Below are positions 27,349 through 35,640 of a DNA stretch of 64,000 nt, one piece after another. Made by a program: the position numbers and the translations under genes. The first letter of the stretch is position 1, and each line of letters starts with the position of its first letter. This DNA is from Candidatus Amarolinea dominans (lineage in GTDB: Bacteria > Chloroflexota > Anaerolineae > SSC4 > Amarolineaceae): assembly GCA_016719785.1 (NCBI GenBank), contig JADJYJ010000017.1:124001-188000 (forward strand), written 5' to 3'. Under the pieces are notes generated by a model. It ran no database searches. It had not been told where the DNA came from and worked only from the letters and a program-made list of their open reading frames with translations.

Positions 27349-27939
27349 TCAGCCGCCCTGCTCTCCGCCGGTGATACGCCAGACGGTGTAGATGCGCTGC
27401 ACGGCGGTGAAGTTGGTCAGCAGCGCCAGGATCCACAGCACCGGCGACATCCAGCCGATAATCAACCCAAAAGCCAGGACGATGACACGCTCCACCCGTG
27501 TGAACAGACCAGACTTGATCTGAATTCCCAGACCCTCCGCCCGTGCCCGTGTGTAGCTAACCAGCAGCGAACCGATCAGCGTGGCAAAGATGAGGATCGT
27601 CTCGATACGGTTGCCCTGCCCGTTGTAATAGATGAGCAGGCCAAAGAAAGTGACCGCTTCGGAGTAGCGGTCCAGCGTGGAATCGAGGAAGGCGCCAAAA
27701 CGGCTGGTGCGGTTGGTTACGCGCGCCAGGGTGCCATCAATGGCGTCGAAAATGGCGGCAACGACCATGAGAATGCCGCCCACCTGTAGATAACCGGCGG
27801 CCAACACGCCTCCCACGCAGACCGTGAGGAGAAAACCGATCACGGTCAAGACATTGGGCGAGATATTGGTGATGCGAATCGTGCGTGCGATCGGTTCCAG
27901 GATGCCGCTGGCTTGCCGGCGCAAAAATTGTGTCAACAT
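27349..27939 (-). CDS. CDP-alcohol phosphatidyltransferase (PgsA/phosphatidylinositol-synthase-like)
   Basis: Membrane protein of 196 aa with about five hydrophobic segments. The catalytic signature is complete: DAIDGTLAR followed by FGAFLDSTLDRYSE (DGxxAR...GxxxDxxxD). Such enzymes join CDP-diacylglycerol to glycerol-3-phosphate, inositol(-phosphate) or serine. It begins 3 nt after the PimA-like glycosyltransferase, in the same operon as an LpxL-like acyltransferase. That order favours a phosphatidylinositol-type product, but this is inference from context. Confidence 0.85.
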   Translation of the reverse strand: MLTQFLRRQASGILEPIARTIRITNISPNVLTVIGFLLTVCVGGVLAAGYLQVGGILMVVAAIFDAIDGTLARVTNRTSRFGAFLDSTLDRYSEAVTFFGLLIYYNGQGNRIETILIFATLIGSLLVSYTRARAEGLGIQIKSGLFTRVERVIVLAFGLIIGWMSPVLWILALLTNFTAVQRIYTVWRITGGEQGG

Positions 27940-27942
27940 GAC

Positions 27943-29190
27943 TTACGGTTTCTTTCCTTCTGACTTTCCTTCTGACTTTTCTTCTGACTTTTCTTCTGGC
28001 TTTTCTTCTGACTTTTCTTCTGACTTTTCTTCTGACGGATGATTGATTTCATCATAATAAGCGAGCAATCGTGGGACAACATGATCCCACGTATAGCGTC
28101 GTGCGGTCAGCAGCCCCTGCTCACCCAAGCAGCGACGGCGCTCGGGATCGCGCAACAGCGCGGTTAGGGCTGTCGCCAGCCTGGCATCATCTCCGGCCGG
28201 CACCAGGAGTCCGTCGCGGTCGGGCGTCACCAGGGTGCGGTAGCCGGCAATATCCGAAGCCACCACCGGCACGCCGGCCGCCATGGCCTCCAAAATCACC
28301 AGACCGAAGCTCTCGAAGCCGCGGGCCGGCGCACAGACAATATCTGCCTGCCGATAGCAGGCCGCCAGGCTGGCCTCGCTCTGCGGCCCCACGAAGCGGA
28401 TGCGCCGCAGTGCCAGCTCTGCCGCCTGCCGCCGATAGGTTGCCTCATCCTGCCGCGTATAGGCGCCGGCGATCGTCAAGCGGGCGTCCGCGTGCTGGCG
28501 TTCAACCTGGCGCCAGGCCCGCAACAAGACATCCAGCCCCTTGCGCGGCTCCAGGCGTCCCACGAACAGGACATGAGCGCCCAACCTATCGCGCTCTGGC
28601 GCGACGGTGCGCAGGAGCTGCGCATCAATGCCGTTGGGAATCAGGCGAAAAGACGCATTCACGAACTGATTCCAAAATGCCGCGGTGGCCGTTGAAACTG
28701 CGACATGACCGTCGAGCAGGCGCATGGCCGCGCGCCACAGGGGGCGCACACAGCGGTAAAGGCGGTTGGGACCTTCACGATAGGCGTGAAAGGTACCCAC
28801 TACGCGCGTGCCGGGGTAACGGTGGGCGGCAGCCAGCGCGGCCCACGAAACACCAGGCGCCAGCGGCTCATGCACATGCATGATGTCGAAAGCGTCGGCC
28901 GCCAGCAGGGACCGAATGCGCCCGGCGATACGCGGGTCCACGCTGATGTGCGACACGGCGCCCGCATAAGGCCAGCTCAGCACATGCGACGAAACACTCT
29001 GCAGCGTACCATCGAGACCGATCGCGGCGAGACTCGCCGGCGGCGCCGAACAGGGAGCCAGTACCCGTACAAAATGCCCTCGTCGCTCCAATGCCTGCGC
29101 CAGGCCGATTACGTGCTTGGTGACGCCGCCCGGTATGGCGATGTCGTATGGTGAGACGAGCATGATGCGTCGGCGGCGCTCGTTTCCCAT
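27943..29190 (-). CDS. GT4 glycosyltransferase, PimA-like
   Basis: GT-B fold transferase of about 415 aa. The N-terminus MLVSPYDIAIPGGVTKHVIG closely follows the phosphatidylinositol mannosyltransferase PimA pattern (PGGVxxHV). FHAYREGPNRLY is an acceptor-side motif. The C-terminal nucleotide-sugar site has VLFVGRLEPRKGLDVLL and E-x7-E in GFESFGLVILEAMAAGVPVV. The last 30 residues are EEKSEEK-type charged repeats encoded by a purine/pyrimidine-biased stretch. The start is uncertain: 29190 or the Met at 29163. Its 5' end lies inside the acyltransferase 3' end. Confidence 0.85.
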   Translation of the reverse strand: MGNERRRRIMLVSPYDIAIPGGVTKHVIGLAQALERRGHFVRVLAPCSAPPASLAAIGLDGTLQSVSSHVLSWPYAGAVSHISVDPRIAGRIRSLLAADAFDIMHVHEPLAPGVSWAALAAAHRYPGTRVVGTFHAYREGPNRLYRCVRPLWRAAMRLLDGHVAVSTATAAFWNQFVNASFRLIPNGIDAQLLRTVAPERDRLGAHVLFVGRLEPRKGLDVLLRAWRQVERQHADARLTIAGAYTRQDEATYRRQAAELALRRIRFVGPQSEASLAACYRQADIVCAPARGFESFGLVILEAMAAGVPVVASDIAGYRTLVTPDRDGLLVPAGDDARLATALTALLRDPERRRCLGEQGLLTARRYTWDHVVPRLLAYYDEINHPSEEKSEEKSEEKPEEKSEEKSEGKSEGKKP

Positions 29191-30086
29191 AACGGCGTTG
29201 TCAGCACCCATTGGTCGGGCTGCCATGTAATCAAACGCTCCAGTTGAGCGGCCAGGGCGGTCAGGCCATTGGTCAGTGTTTCTTCTGCAGCCAGCGTCGA
29301 GACAAACGCCAGTGGCTCGTGAATGGTCAACTGCACGCTCCCGTTGCGCCGACGCTGGGCGTGCAGCGGGACGATCGGAACGCCGAGGCGCACGCTCAGA
29401 CGCAGCGCTCCCACAGGCAGGCGGGCCGCCGCGCCGCAAACCATGACGGTGCGACCGCTGCCAGTTGTATCACGATCCATCATCAGACCGACCAGGCCAC
29501 CCTGGCGCAGCCGCCGTACCACGGGCGTCAAGAGCGCATCGCTGGGGGCAAAACGATGGCCGTGCGTGCCCCGTAAGCGGCACATCCAGTCGAACAGGGC
29601 GGGCGGTTGCAGGCGTTCGGCCGCAATGAGCGCCGGCCAGCCACGCGCCGCCAGGGCCTGCAGCGCCAATTCACCTCCGGCAAAATGACCGCCGAGTAGA
29701 ATGGCGCCCTGTTCCTGCCGGCGCAGGCGCTGCAATACCGCCTCGCCTTCGATCTGCACTCGTTCGTGCAAGGCGCCTGCGTCGAGACGCGGCGCCTGCA
29801 GCAGGTCACGGTAGTTGAGCCACAGGTGGCGAAAGGCACGCTGGGCCAGGCGTTCCACGGCCGGATCAGCGCAGGAGCGCTGCACGGCATGCCCCACATT
29901 GTGCAGCAGACCCTGTCGGGCCGCCGCCGCCCGCGGCCACTGCCAAACGGCCAGTTGTTCCAACGCCGCTGCGCTGAGGGCCGGCGCCGCGCGGGCCGCA
30001 AGCCAGGCTCCGGCGCTCAGCGCGGCAAACTGTCCCCAGTCCCGCGCCTCGTCAATCACACGCCGCACTACTTGATTTGGCTTCAC
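29109..30086 (-). CDS. LpxL/HtrB-family lysophospholipid acyltransferase
   Basis: Protein of about 325 aa of the lipid A/PIM acyltransferase family. The catalytic H-x4-E motif is HFAGGE (GGHFAGGELAL); a second conserved block is GLVGLMMDRDTTGSG and LSVRLGVPIVPLHAQR. In mycobacteria a homologue acylates phosphatidylinositol mannosides and is encoded between pgsA and pimA. The start was placed at GTG 30086, because the TTG at 30095 lies inside the -10 box of the promoter. The transcript would then be nearly leaderless. Confidence 0.82.
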   Translation of the reverse strand: MKPNQVVRRVIDEARDWGQFAALSAGAWLAARAAPALSAAALEQLAVWQWPRAAAARQGLLHNVGHAVQRSCADPAVERLAQRAFRHLWLNYRDLLQAPRLDAGALHERVQIEGEAVLQRLRRQEQGAILLGGHFAGGELALQALAARGWPALIAAERLQPPALFDWMCRLRGTHGHRFAPSDALLTPVVRRLRQGGLVGLMMDRDTTGSGRTVMVCGAAARLPVGALRLSVRLGVPIVPLHAQRRRNGSVQLTIHEPLAFVSTLAAEETLTNGLTALAAQLERLITWQPDQWVLTTPLWETSAADASCSSHHTTSPYRAASPST

Positions 30087-30094
30087 ACAGAGCA

Positions 30095-30123
30095 ATCTTA
30101 CCCTGAAACGAACTCACTGTCAA
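30095..30123 (-). promoter_or_regulatory. Strong promoter of the acyltransferase/PimA-like operon
   Basis: A perfect minus-strand TTGACA (30118-30123), 17-bp spacer and TAAGAT (30095-30100). The predicted start (about 30088) coincides with the GTG start codon at 30086, implying a leaderless mRNA. Confidence 0.75.
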
Positions 30124-30172
30124 ACAGAAGAACGCGCGGGAGGTTTTGCGAATTCGTCGGTTCGTATAGGAT

Positions 30173-30201
30173 TTGCGATGGGCGCAAACCTGTGTTACAT
30201 T
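30173..30201 (+). promoter_or_regulatory. Possible sirtuin promoter
   Basis: TTGCGA (30173-30178), 17-bp spacer, TACATT (30196-30201). It would give a leader of about 190 nt. The rest of the 301-bp gap between the divergent genes holds nothing recognisable. Confidence 0.3.
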
Positions 30202-30396
30202 TATATTGCATCATGCAACACGCGATGCGAGACAGAATTTAGAGCCAATCTGGCGAGTGACAGGAAAAGTGACTCGATGACCTCGGCATGGATGCGCATC
30301 CGTTCGGCGTTGATTCAACTTGCCACACGACGCTTGACCCTCTGGTTCTCCTTGCGCTACCAGCGGTCGCACACCTCGATACCCAAGGATCCAACC

Positions 30397-31158
30397 ATGG
30401 ACGAACGCCTGCAACACGCCGCCGATCTGCTGCGCCGCTCGACTCGCACCATTGCCTTGACCGGCGCGGGCATCAGCACCCCGTCCGGCATTCCCGATTT
30501 CCGCAGCCCCACGTCCGGCCTGTGGGCCACCTTCGATCCGCTCGAAGTGGCCTCGGTCTGGAACTTCCACGCCGCGCCCGAGCGCTTCTACGCCTGGATG
30601 CGACCGTTGGCAGCCCAGATTTTGGGAGCCAGGCCCAACCCCGCACACACGGCGCTCGCCCGCCTGGAGGCCGGCAACCTGGTGCATGGCATCATCACGC
30701 AGAACATTGACAGCCTGCACCAGGCCGCGGGATCGAAGCGGGTACACGAGGTGCATGGACATCTGCGCAGCGCCAGTTGCCTCGATTGTCATTTCCAGCG
30801 CGCAGCCGGCGACCTGTGGGACGCGTTCCTACAGCGCGGCGAGCTGCCGCGCTGTGACAACTGCGGCGCAGTGCTCAAACCAGACGCCATCCTCTTTGGC
30901 GAACCGCTTTCCTACAACACCCTGCGCCTGGCGCAAGAGGATGCCCTGCACTGTGATGTGTTTATCGTGGTTGGCTCATCCCTTGAGGTCGAACCCGCGG
31001 CTGATCTACCCTTCCTGGCCCAACGCCGCGGCGCCCAGGTCATCGTCTTCAACTACCAGCCCACGCCGATTGATGCCCGTGCAGCCCTCGTCCTCTCGGC
31101 CGACGCCGCCGTCATCCTGCCGCGCCTGGCCGACATCCTCCTCGGCCCGGCCACGTAG
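30397..31158 (+). CDS. Sir2-family NAD-dependent protein deacylase (sirtuin)
   Basis: Protein of 253 aa. NAD-binding motifs are TGAGISTPSGIPDFRSPTSG and ITQNIDSLHQAAGS. The catalytic His is in EVHGHL. Four zinc cysteines form C-x2-C (ASCLDCHFQ) and C-x2-C (RCDNCGAV), and VVGSSLEVEPA lies in the C-terminal half. It removes acyl groups from lysines using NAD. The start at 30397 follows AAGGA with 8-nt spacing. The stop codon lies inside the first unit of a 68-bp tandem repeat, so the last residues (GPAT) border repetitive DNA. Confidence 0.93.
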   Translation: MDERLQHAADLLRRSTRTIALTGAGISTPSGIPDFRSPTSGLWATFDPLEVASVWNFHAAPERFYAWMRPLAAQILGARPNPAHTALARLEAGNLVHGIITQNIDSLHQAAGSKRVHEVHGHLRSASCLDCHFQRAAGDLWDAFLQRGELPRCDNCGAVLKPDAILFGEPLSYNTLRLAQEDALHCDVFIVVGSSLEVEPAADLPFLAQRRGAQVIVFNYQPTPIDARAALVLSADAAVILPRLADILLGPAT

Positions 31159-31562
31159 GTCACGCCTCCGGCGTGACAACGCCGTTTACAACAAATCACG
31201 CTTCCCGGCAACAACAGCGCAAGTAGGTCACGCCTCCGGCGTGACAACGCCGTTTACAACAAATCACGCTTCCCGGCAACAACAGCGCAAGTAGGTCACG
31301 CCTCCGGCGTGACAACGCCGTTTACAACAAATCACGCTTCTCGGCAACAACAGCGCAAGTAGGTCACGCCTCCGGCGTGACAACGCCGTTTACAACAAAT
31401 CACGCTTCTCGGCAACAACAGCGCAAGTAGGTCACACCTCCGGCGTGACAACGCCGTTTACAACAAATCACACTTCTCGGCAACAACAGCGCAAGTAGGT
31501 CACGCCTCCGGCGTGACAACGCCGTTTACAACAAATCACGCTTCTCGGCAACAACAGCGCAA
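31155..31562 (+). repeat. Six tandem copies of a 68-bp repeat after the sirtuin
   Basis: Units start at 31155, 31223, 31291, 31359, 31427 and 31495 and differ by only a few substitutions. Each holds the palindrome GTCACGCCTCCGGCGTGAC and a conserved CAACAACAGCGCAA end. No reading frame runs through all copies. It fills most of the 540-bp gene-free gap after the sirtuin. Confidence 0.92.
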
Positions 31563-31597
31563 GCCGGCGGCTTGCACCACAGATCGTAATCGAATTA

Positions 31598-31641
31598 CAA
31601 AAGAAAAGCCACCCGGTCTTGTCCGAATGGCTTTCTTTTTT
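31598..31641. terminator. Bidirectional terminator between sirtuin and VCBS protein genes
   Basis: AAAGCCA and TGGCTTT arms with flanking A- and T-runs (A-rich at 31598-31608, T-rich at 31632-31641) form a hairpin with a T-tract on each strand. It lies between convergent genes. Confidence 0.65.
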
Positions 31642-31698
31642 ATGTAAAGCGCACCCTTGCGGTCGCCCACGCGGGCAGGCGCAAGGCCATGCCCCTAC

Positions 31699-34308
31699 TT
31701 ACGGTATCACAGGCAAACGCACCTGGTGCAGCCCGCCCGGTTCGGCCATCAAGACGATCGTCTCGATGCCCACGAAGCGGTTGGCTGTATTGCGTCCGCC
31801 GTCCACCACGATGGTGAGATGGTTGACGCCCACCGGCGTGCTCGCCGCGTCGAACAGCACCTGCATGGTCGAGGGCACCTGCCCGTGGTCGGGATTGATG
31901 ATCAGCCAGTCGTACGACTCGATCTCCGCCACGCCCGCCTTGCCCGCGTAATGCCAGCCCTTGCCCGTCCAGGTAAACGCCTCAGGCTCGGCTTGCATCC
32001 GGTCATGCCACTGCGCCCACATCCCCGCAGGAATCGCGCCCGCCACCCAGTGGATGCCGGTGCCGCCCCCACGCTGCGTAATGTACAGCAGCTTGGATTC
32101 CACCGGCTGGCTGCGGTCCTGAATCCACATCAGAAAATCTTCTGAAACGTCCATCACCGGGCCAACGACGGTTAGCATGACCGCAATGTCCTGCGGCGCG
32201 TTCGTCACCCCGCCGCCCGATGCCGTCACGTGAATCGTGGCGGTGTACGTGCCCGGGGTCACGCCCGTGGAATTGACGCTGACGCTGACATTGGCCGGCG
32301 TTGTGCCGCTGCCAGGCGTCAGGGATAGCCAGGCCACGCTCTCGACGATGCTGGCGGTCCAGTTCACCACGCCTGGCGTACCGGTATTGCCGATCGTCAG
32401 CGTCTGAGCGGCAGGCGATGGCCCGCCCGCGGTGGCGTCGAAGCTCAAGCTGCCCGGCGAAACCGTCAACGCCGGCGGCTGCACCGTGAAACTGATCGTC
32501 ACATCCTTCGGCGTCCCCGTGATGGGCGTGCCGTTCTTGGTGGCCGTCACCCGAATCGTGGCGCTGTAGCTGCCGGAAGCCAGGGTCCCCGGATTGACGG
32601 TGACATTCATCGTCTGGCCGTCCGGCCCCGCGCTGCCGGAGCTTGGGTTCAACGTTACCCATGAGGGGCTGTTGAGCACCGCGGCGGACCAGTTGAACGT
32701 GCCGGTGTCCGCCGCGTTCTTGATCGTCACTGCCTGGCTGGCCGGCGCCGAACCGCGGTAGTTGCCCGTGAAGCTCAAACTGGCGGGCGTCACATCCAAC
32801 ACCTGCGCCCGGACCGTCATCGTCACCGTCACGTCTTTCGGGCTGCCGTTGATCGGGTTGCCGTTGCGCGTCGCAGTTACGCGAATCGTGCCTTGATAGG
32901 TGGCGGGGGACAGGCTGCCCGGATTAGCCGTCACGCTGACGCTCTGCCCGCTGGCGCCGGTGCTGCCGGAGCTGGGGCTGACGCTGAGCCAGGCGGAGCC
33001 GGCGGTGACGCTGGCCGCCCAATTGATCGTCTCAGAATTGCCGTCGTTCTTGACCGTGAAGGTCTGGCTGGCCGGCGAGCCGCCGCCAAAATCGGCCGTG
33101 AAGCTCAGGCTGGTCGGCGTCACACTCAGATTGGGGTTGACCTGCACACCCTGCCCGTCTATGTTGCCGATGGCAAAGGAGCTTTTCCAACTGCCGGCAT
33201 ACTCCAGATAGTCGTTGTTGATCTCCGGCTGCGGATAGTAGCGCACGGAGGCATCACGAATGATCGTCACCTCGGCGCGGCCATCGCCGTCCAGGTCGCC
33301 GGCATCCACATCGTTCCAGCCCGATCCCAGACCGGCCGGCTCGAAATCACGTATGGAGGCGCCGCTAAGGTTGCGAATCGCCAACTGCACAACGTTATTG
33401 TCATTGACACTGCGCAGCAGCAGCACCTCATCGTCTCCGTCGCCGTTCAGGTCACCTGCCGCCAGGTTGGTGAAGTTGGGATAGAGCTTCTCACCCCACA
33501 GCTCCTCCCACTGGTTGGTGGTCTTCCAACGCCAAACCCAAAACGAATTGAGCTGAAAGAGCACGCCGGTGCGGCTGAGGGCCATTTCCAGTTTGGAAGT
33601 CGAATCGTCATAGATTTCACCGATGGCGATGTCGGTCCATACGAAGCCAGAGGTGCTGTCCAGCAGGGTGCTGAAGTTGTTGCCACTCCAGGCCTTGAGC
33701 AGCTTATCCACGTCGCGCAGCATGACGAAGTCGTCTTTCCCGTCGCCGTCTATGTCGCCCGTGACCAGGGTGCGAAACTGGCCGCCGAAGGTTTCGGTAT
33801 AGACCTGGGTCCAGATCGTGCCGGCGGCATCTCCGCGCCAGATGAACAGCTTCTCACCGGTGCCCTCGCTGTGCGTGGCAAGGATTTCATCACGCCCGTC
33901 GTTGTTCAAGTCACCGCTGGCAATCAGGCGCCAGACCCGCCCGCCCGTCACCGCCTGCTCGAACACCGCGGCCGTCGCGCCGCTGGGCCGGAACGGATCG
34001 AACACCTTAAGCGTGCCCCCCTGGAATGCGATGATCTCCATGTCGTTGTCGCCGTTGAGGTCGCCCACGGCTACCTTTTCCCAGCCCAGGTCGGGCGACT
34101 GCCAATCGGCGGGCTGAAATCCGCTCTGAACAACCGGATCCTTGACGATGATGCGGCCGCGATTGCTCGAGGCGTTGTCAATGACGACAATCTCTTCATC
34201 GGCCACAACGGCGCCCGCGCCGCGCGCGGTGATCGGCGCCAGGCTGCCCAGGGGCAGCAAGATGACGATGGCTATTAGACGCCATACAGTGAATAGATTC
34301 TTGTGCAT
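31699..34308 (-). CDS. Secreted VCBS/FG-GAP and Ig-like (BACON-type) repeat protein
   Basis: Protein of 869 aa with an N-terminal signal sequence (about 1-30, hydrophobic LIAIVILLPLGSLAP). About five FG-GAP/VCBS blades follow (VAVGDLNGDNDMEIIAF, VTGDIDGDGKDDFVML, VDAGDLDGDGRAEVTII), each with a DxDGDG-type calcium loop. From about residue 375 come three beta-sandwich repeats of ~105 residues (LSVTPTSLSF..., LDVTPASLSF..., LTVSPGSLSF...) and a C-terminal beta domain. It is probably an extracellular adhesin or binding protein. The ATG at 34308 has AGGAG upstream. No sortase or membrane anchor is visible. Confidence 0.82.
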   Translation of the reverse strand: MHKNLFTVWRLIAIVILLPLGSLAPITARGAGAVVADEEIVVIDNASSNRGRIIVKDPVVQSGFQPADWQSPDLGWEKVAVGDLNGDNDMEIIAFQGGTLKVFDPFRPSGATAAVFEQAVTGGRVWRLIASGDLNNDGRDEILATHSEGTGEKLFIWRGDAAGTIWTQVYTETFGGQFRTLVTGDIDGDGKDDFVMLRDVDKLLKAWSGNNFSTLLDSTSGFVWTDIAIGEIYDDSTSKLEMALSRTGVLFQLNSFWVWRWKTTNQWEELWGEKLYPNFTNLAAGDLNGDGDDEVLLLRSVNDNNVVQLAIRNLSGASIRDFEPAGLGSGWNDVDAGDLDGDGRAEVTIIRDASVRYYPQPEINNDYLEYAGSWKSSFAIGNIDGQGVQVNPNLSVTPTSLSFTADFGGGSPASQTFTVKNDGNSETINWAASVTAGSAWLSVSPSSGSTGASGQSVSVTANPGSLSPATYQGTIRVTATRNGNPINGSPKDVTVTMTVRAQVLDVTPASLSFTGNYRGSAPASQAVTIKNAADTGTFNWSAAVLNSPSWVTLNPSSGSAGPDGQTMNVTVNPGTLASGSYSATIRVTATKNGTPITGTPKDVTISFTVQPPALTVSPGSLSFDATAGGPSPAAQTLTIGNTGTPGVVNWTASIVESVAWLSLTPGSGTTPANVSVSVNSTGVTPGTYTATIHVTASGGGVTNAPQDIAVMLTVVGPVMDVSEDFLMWIQDRSQPVESKLLYITQRGGGTGIHWVAGAIPAGMWAQWHDRMQAEPEAFTWTGKGWHYAGKAGVAEIESYDWLIINPDHGQVPSTMQVLFDAASTPVGVNHLTIVVDGGRNTANRFVGIETIVLMAEPGGLHQVRLPVIP

Positions 34309-34374
34309 TAGCTTGTTTCTCCTGTGAATATGGATCGAAAGGTATCTGCCTTCGGATTGCGACCAGTTCAGGGC

Positions 34375-34403
34375 ATTATAACATAAGCAGGCAAGCGATT
34401 GAA
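34375..34403 (-). promoter_or_regulatory. Probable promoter of the VCBS protein gene
   Basis: Minus-strand TTCAAT (34398-34403), 17-bp spacer, perfect TATAAT (34375-34380), about 60 bp before the ATG. Confidence 0.5.
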
Positions 34404-34428
34404 ATCGCGCCTGAGTAGTTACGTCGTT

Positions 34429-34457
34429 TTTACGTTTCGCCTGAGTTGTCTTATAAT
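34429..34457 (+). promoter_or_regulatory. tgt promoter, leaderless arrangement
   Basis: TTTACG (34429-34434), 17-bp spacer, perfect TATAAT (34452-34457). Only 7 nt separate the -10 box from the ATG at 34465, and no ribosome-binding site is present, so the mRNA should start at or next to the ATG. Confidence 0.6.
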
Positions 34458-34464
34458 CTCCCCC

Positions 34465-35640
34465 ATGTCTTTCGATTTCACCCTTCTCGCTCAAGATGGC
34501 GCCACCGCAGCCCGCACCGGCATCTTCCAGACGCCGCACGGCCCCATTGCCACCCCCTGCTTTGCGCCGGTTGGCACCCAGGCCACGGTCAAAACCCTCA
34601 CCCCGGCCGATCTGCACGAGCTGGGCGCCACGCTGATCCTGGCCAACACCTACCATCTCTACCTGCGCCCCGGCAGCGAATTGATCGCGCGCCTGGGCGG
34701 CCTGCACCGCTTCATGGCCTGGGACGGCCCCATCCTCACCGATTCGGGCGGCTACCAGGTCTTCAGCCTGGCCCACCGGCGCAAGCTCGATGCCGACGGC
34801 GTCACCTTCCGTTCGCACCTGGATGGCAGCCTGCACCGCTTCACCCCCGAAAAGGTGATGCAGATCGAAGCCGACCTGGGCGCGGACATCATCATGGCGC
34901 TGGACGAGTGCCCTGACCCGCTCGACCGCCATTATAATGAAATTGCCCTGCAGCGCACGCACGCCTGGGCCGCCCGCTGCCGTGAGTCGCAGCGCCGCGC
35001 GGATCAGGCCCTGTTCGGCATCGTGCAGGGCGGTATCTTTCCCGATCTGCGCGTGCAGAGCGCCCATTTCCTGCGCAGCCTTGATTTCCCCGGCTATGGC
35101 ATCGGCGGGCTGGCCGTCGGTGAAACCAAAGAGCAGATGTACGCCACGCTCGACATCACCGTGCCGGAATTGCCCGCCGACCGCCCGCGCTACCTGATGG
35201 GCGTCGGCGCTCCGGAAGACCTGGTGGAGGCGGTGGCGCGCGGGGTTGACCTGTTCGACTGCGTCCTGCCCACGCGTGTGGCGCGCAACGGCGGGCTGAT
35301 GACCCGCCGCGGCCGCCTGAATCTGCGCAACGCCCAGTATGCAGCCGACACGCGGCCGGTGGAAGAAGGCTGCGCCTGCGCCTGCTGCCGCACCTTCAGC
35401 CGCGCCTATCTGCGTCACCTGTTCAAGGCCGGCGAAATCCTGGCCCTGCGCCTCGCCACCGTGCATAACCTACACTTCCTCCTGACCCTCATGGCCGACA
35501 TGCGCGCCGCCATCAGCGCCGGCCGCTTCGATGAACTGCGCCGCGGCTTCCTGGCCGACTATCAGCGGCCCGATCAGGAGACGCGTCACCGCCAGCACGC
35601 CGCGCACCGCCAGCGCCTGGCAACCGGAGCAGGCGCATGA
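34465..35640 (+). CDS. tgt: tRNA-guanine transglycosylase
   Basis: Protein of 391 aa that swaps G34 of GUN-anticodon tRNAs for preQ1 on the way to queuosine. LTDSGGYQVFSL holds the general Asp; FDCVLPTRVARNGG holds the nucleophile Asp. The zinc site is CACACC...H near residue 300 (CACACCRTFSRAYLRHL). GIVQGGIFPDLR and GIGGLAVGE shape the base pocket. The ATG at 34465 is chosen over an upstream frame because it begins the family-conserved FDFTLLAQDG and lies at the promoter's expected start site. It overlaps the next gene by 4 bp. Confidence 0.95.
   Translation: MSFDFTLLAQDGATAARTGIFQTPHGPIATPCFAPVGTQATVKTLTPADLHELGATLILANTYHLYLRPGSELIARLGGLHRFMAWDGPILTDSGGYQVFSLAHRRKLDADGVTFRSHLDGSLHRFTPEKVMQIEADLGADIIMALDECPDPLDRHYNEIALQRTHAWAARCRESQRRADQALFGIVQGGIFPDLRVQSAHFLRSLDFPGYGIGGLAVGETKEQMYATLDITVPELPADRPRYLMGVGAPEDLVEAVARGVDLFDCVLPTRVARNGGLMTRRGRLNLRNAQYAADTRPVEEGCACACCRTFSRAYLRHLFKAGEILALRLATVHNLHFLLTLMADMRAAISAGRFDELRRGFLADYQRPDQETRHRQHAAHRQRLATGAGA

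Noticed and set aside
31155..31562. 68-bp repeat as a coding repeat extending the sirtuin
   Set aside because: The sirtuin stop codon lies in the first unit, and 68 is not a multiple of three, so no repeat protein can be encoded.
32893..34278. Plus-strand open frame opposite the VCBS protein
   Set aside because: Antisense to a protein with signal peptide and clear repeats; no start signal and biased composition.
34320..34465. preQ1 riboswitch controlling tgt
   Set aside because: The promoter -10 box ends 7 nt before the ATG, leaving no leader for a riboswitch.
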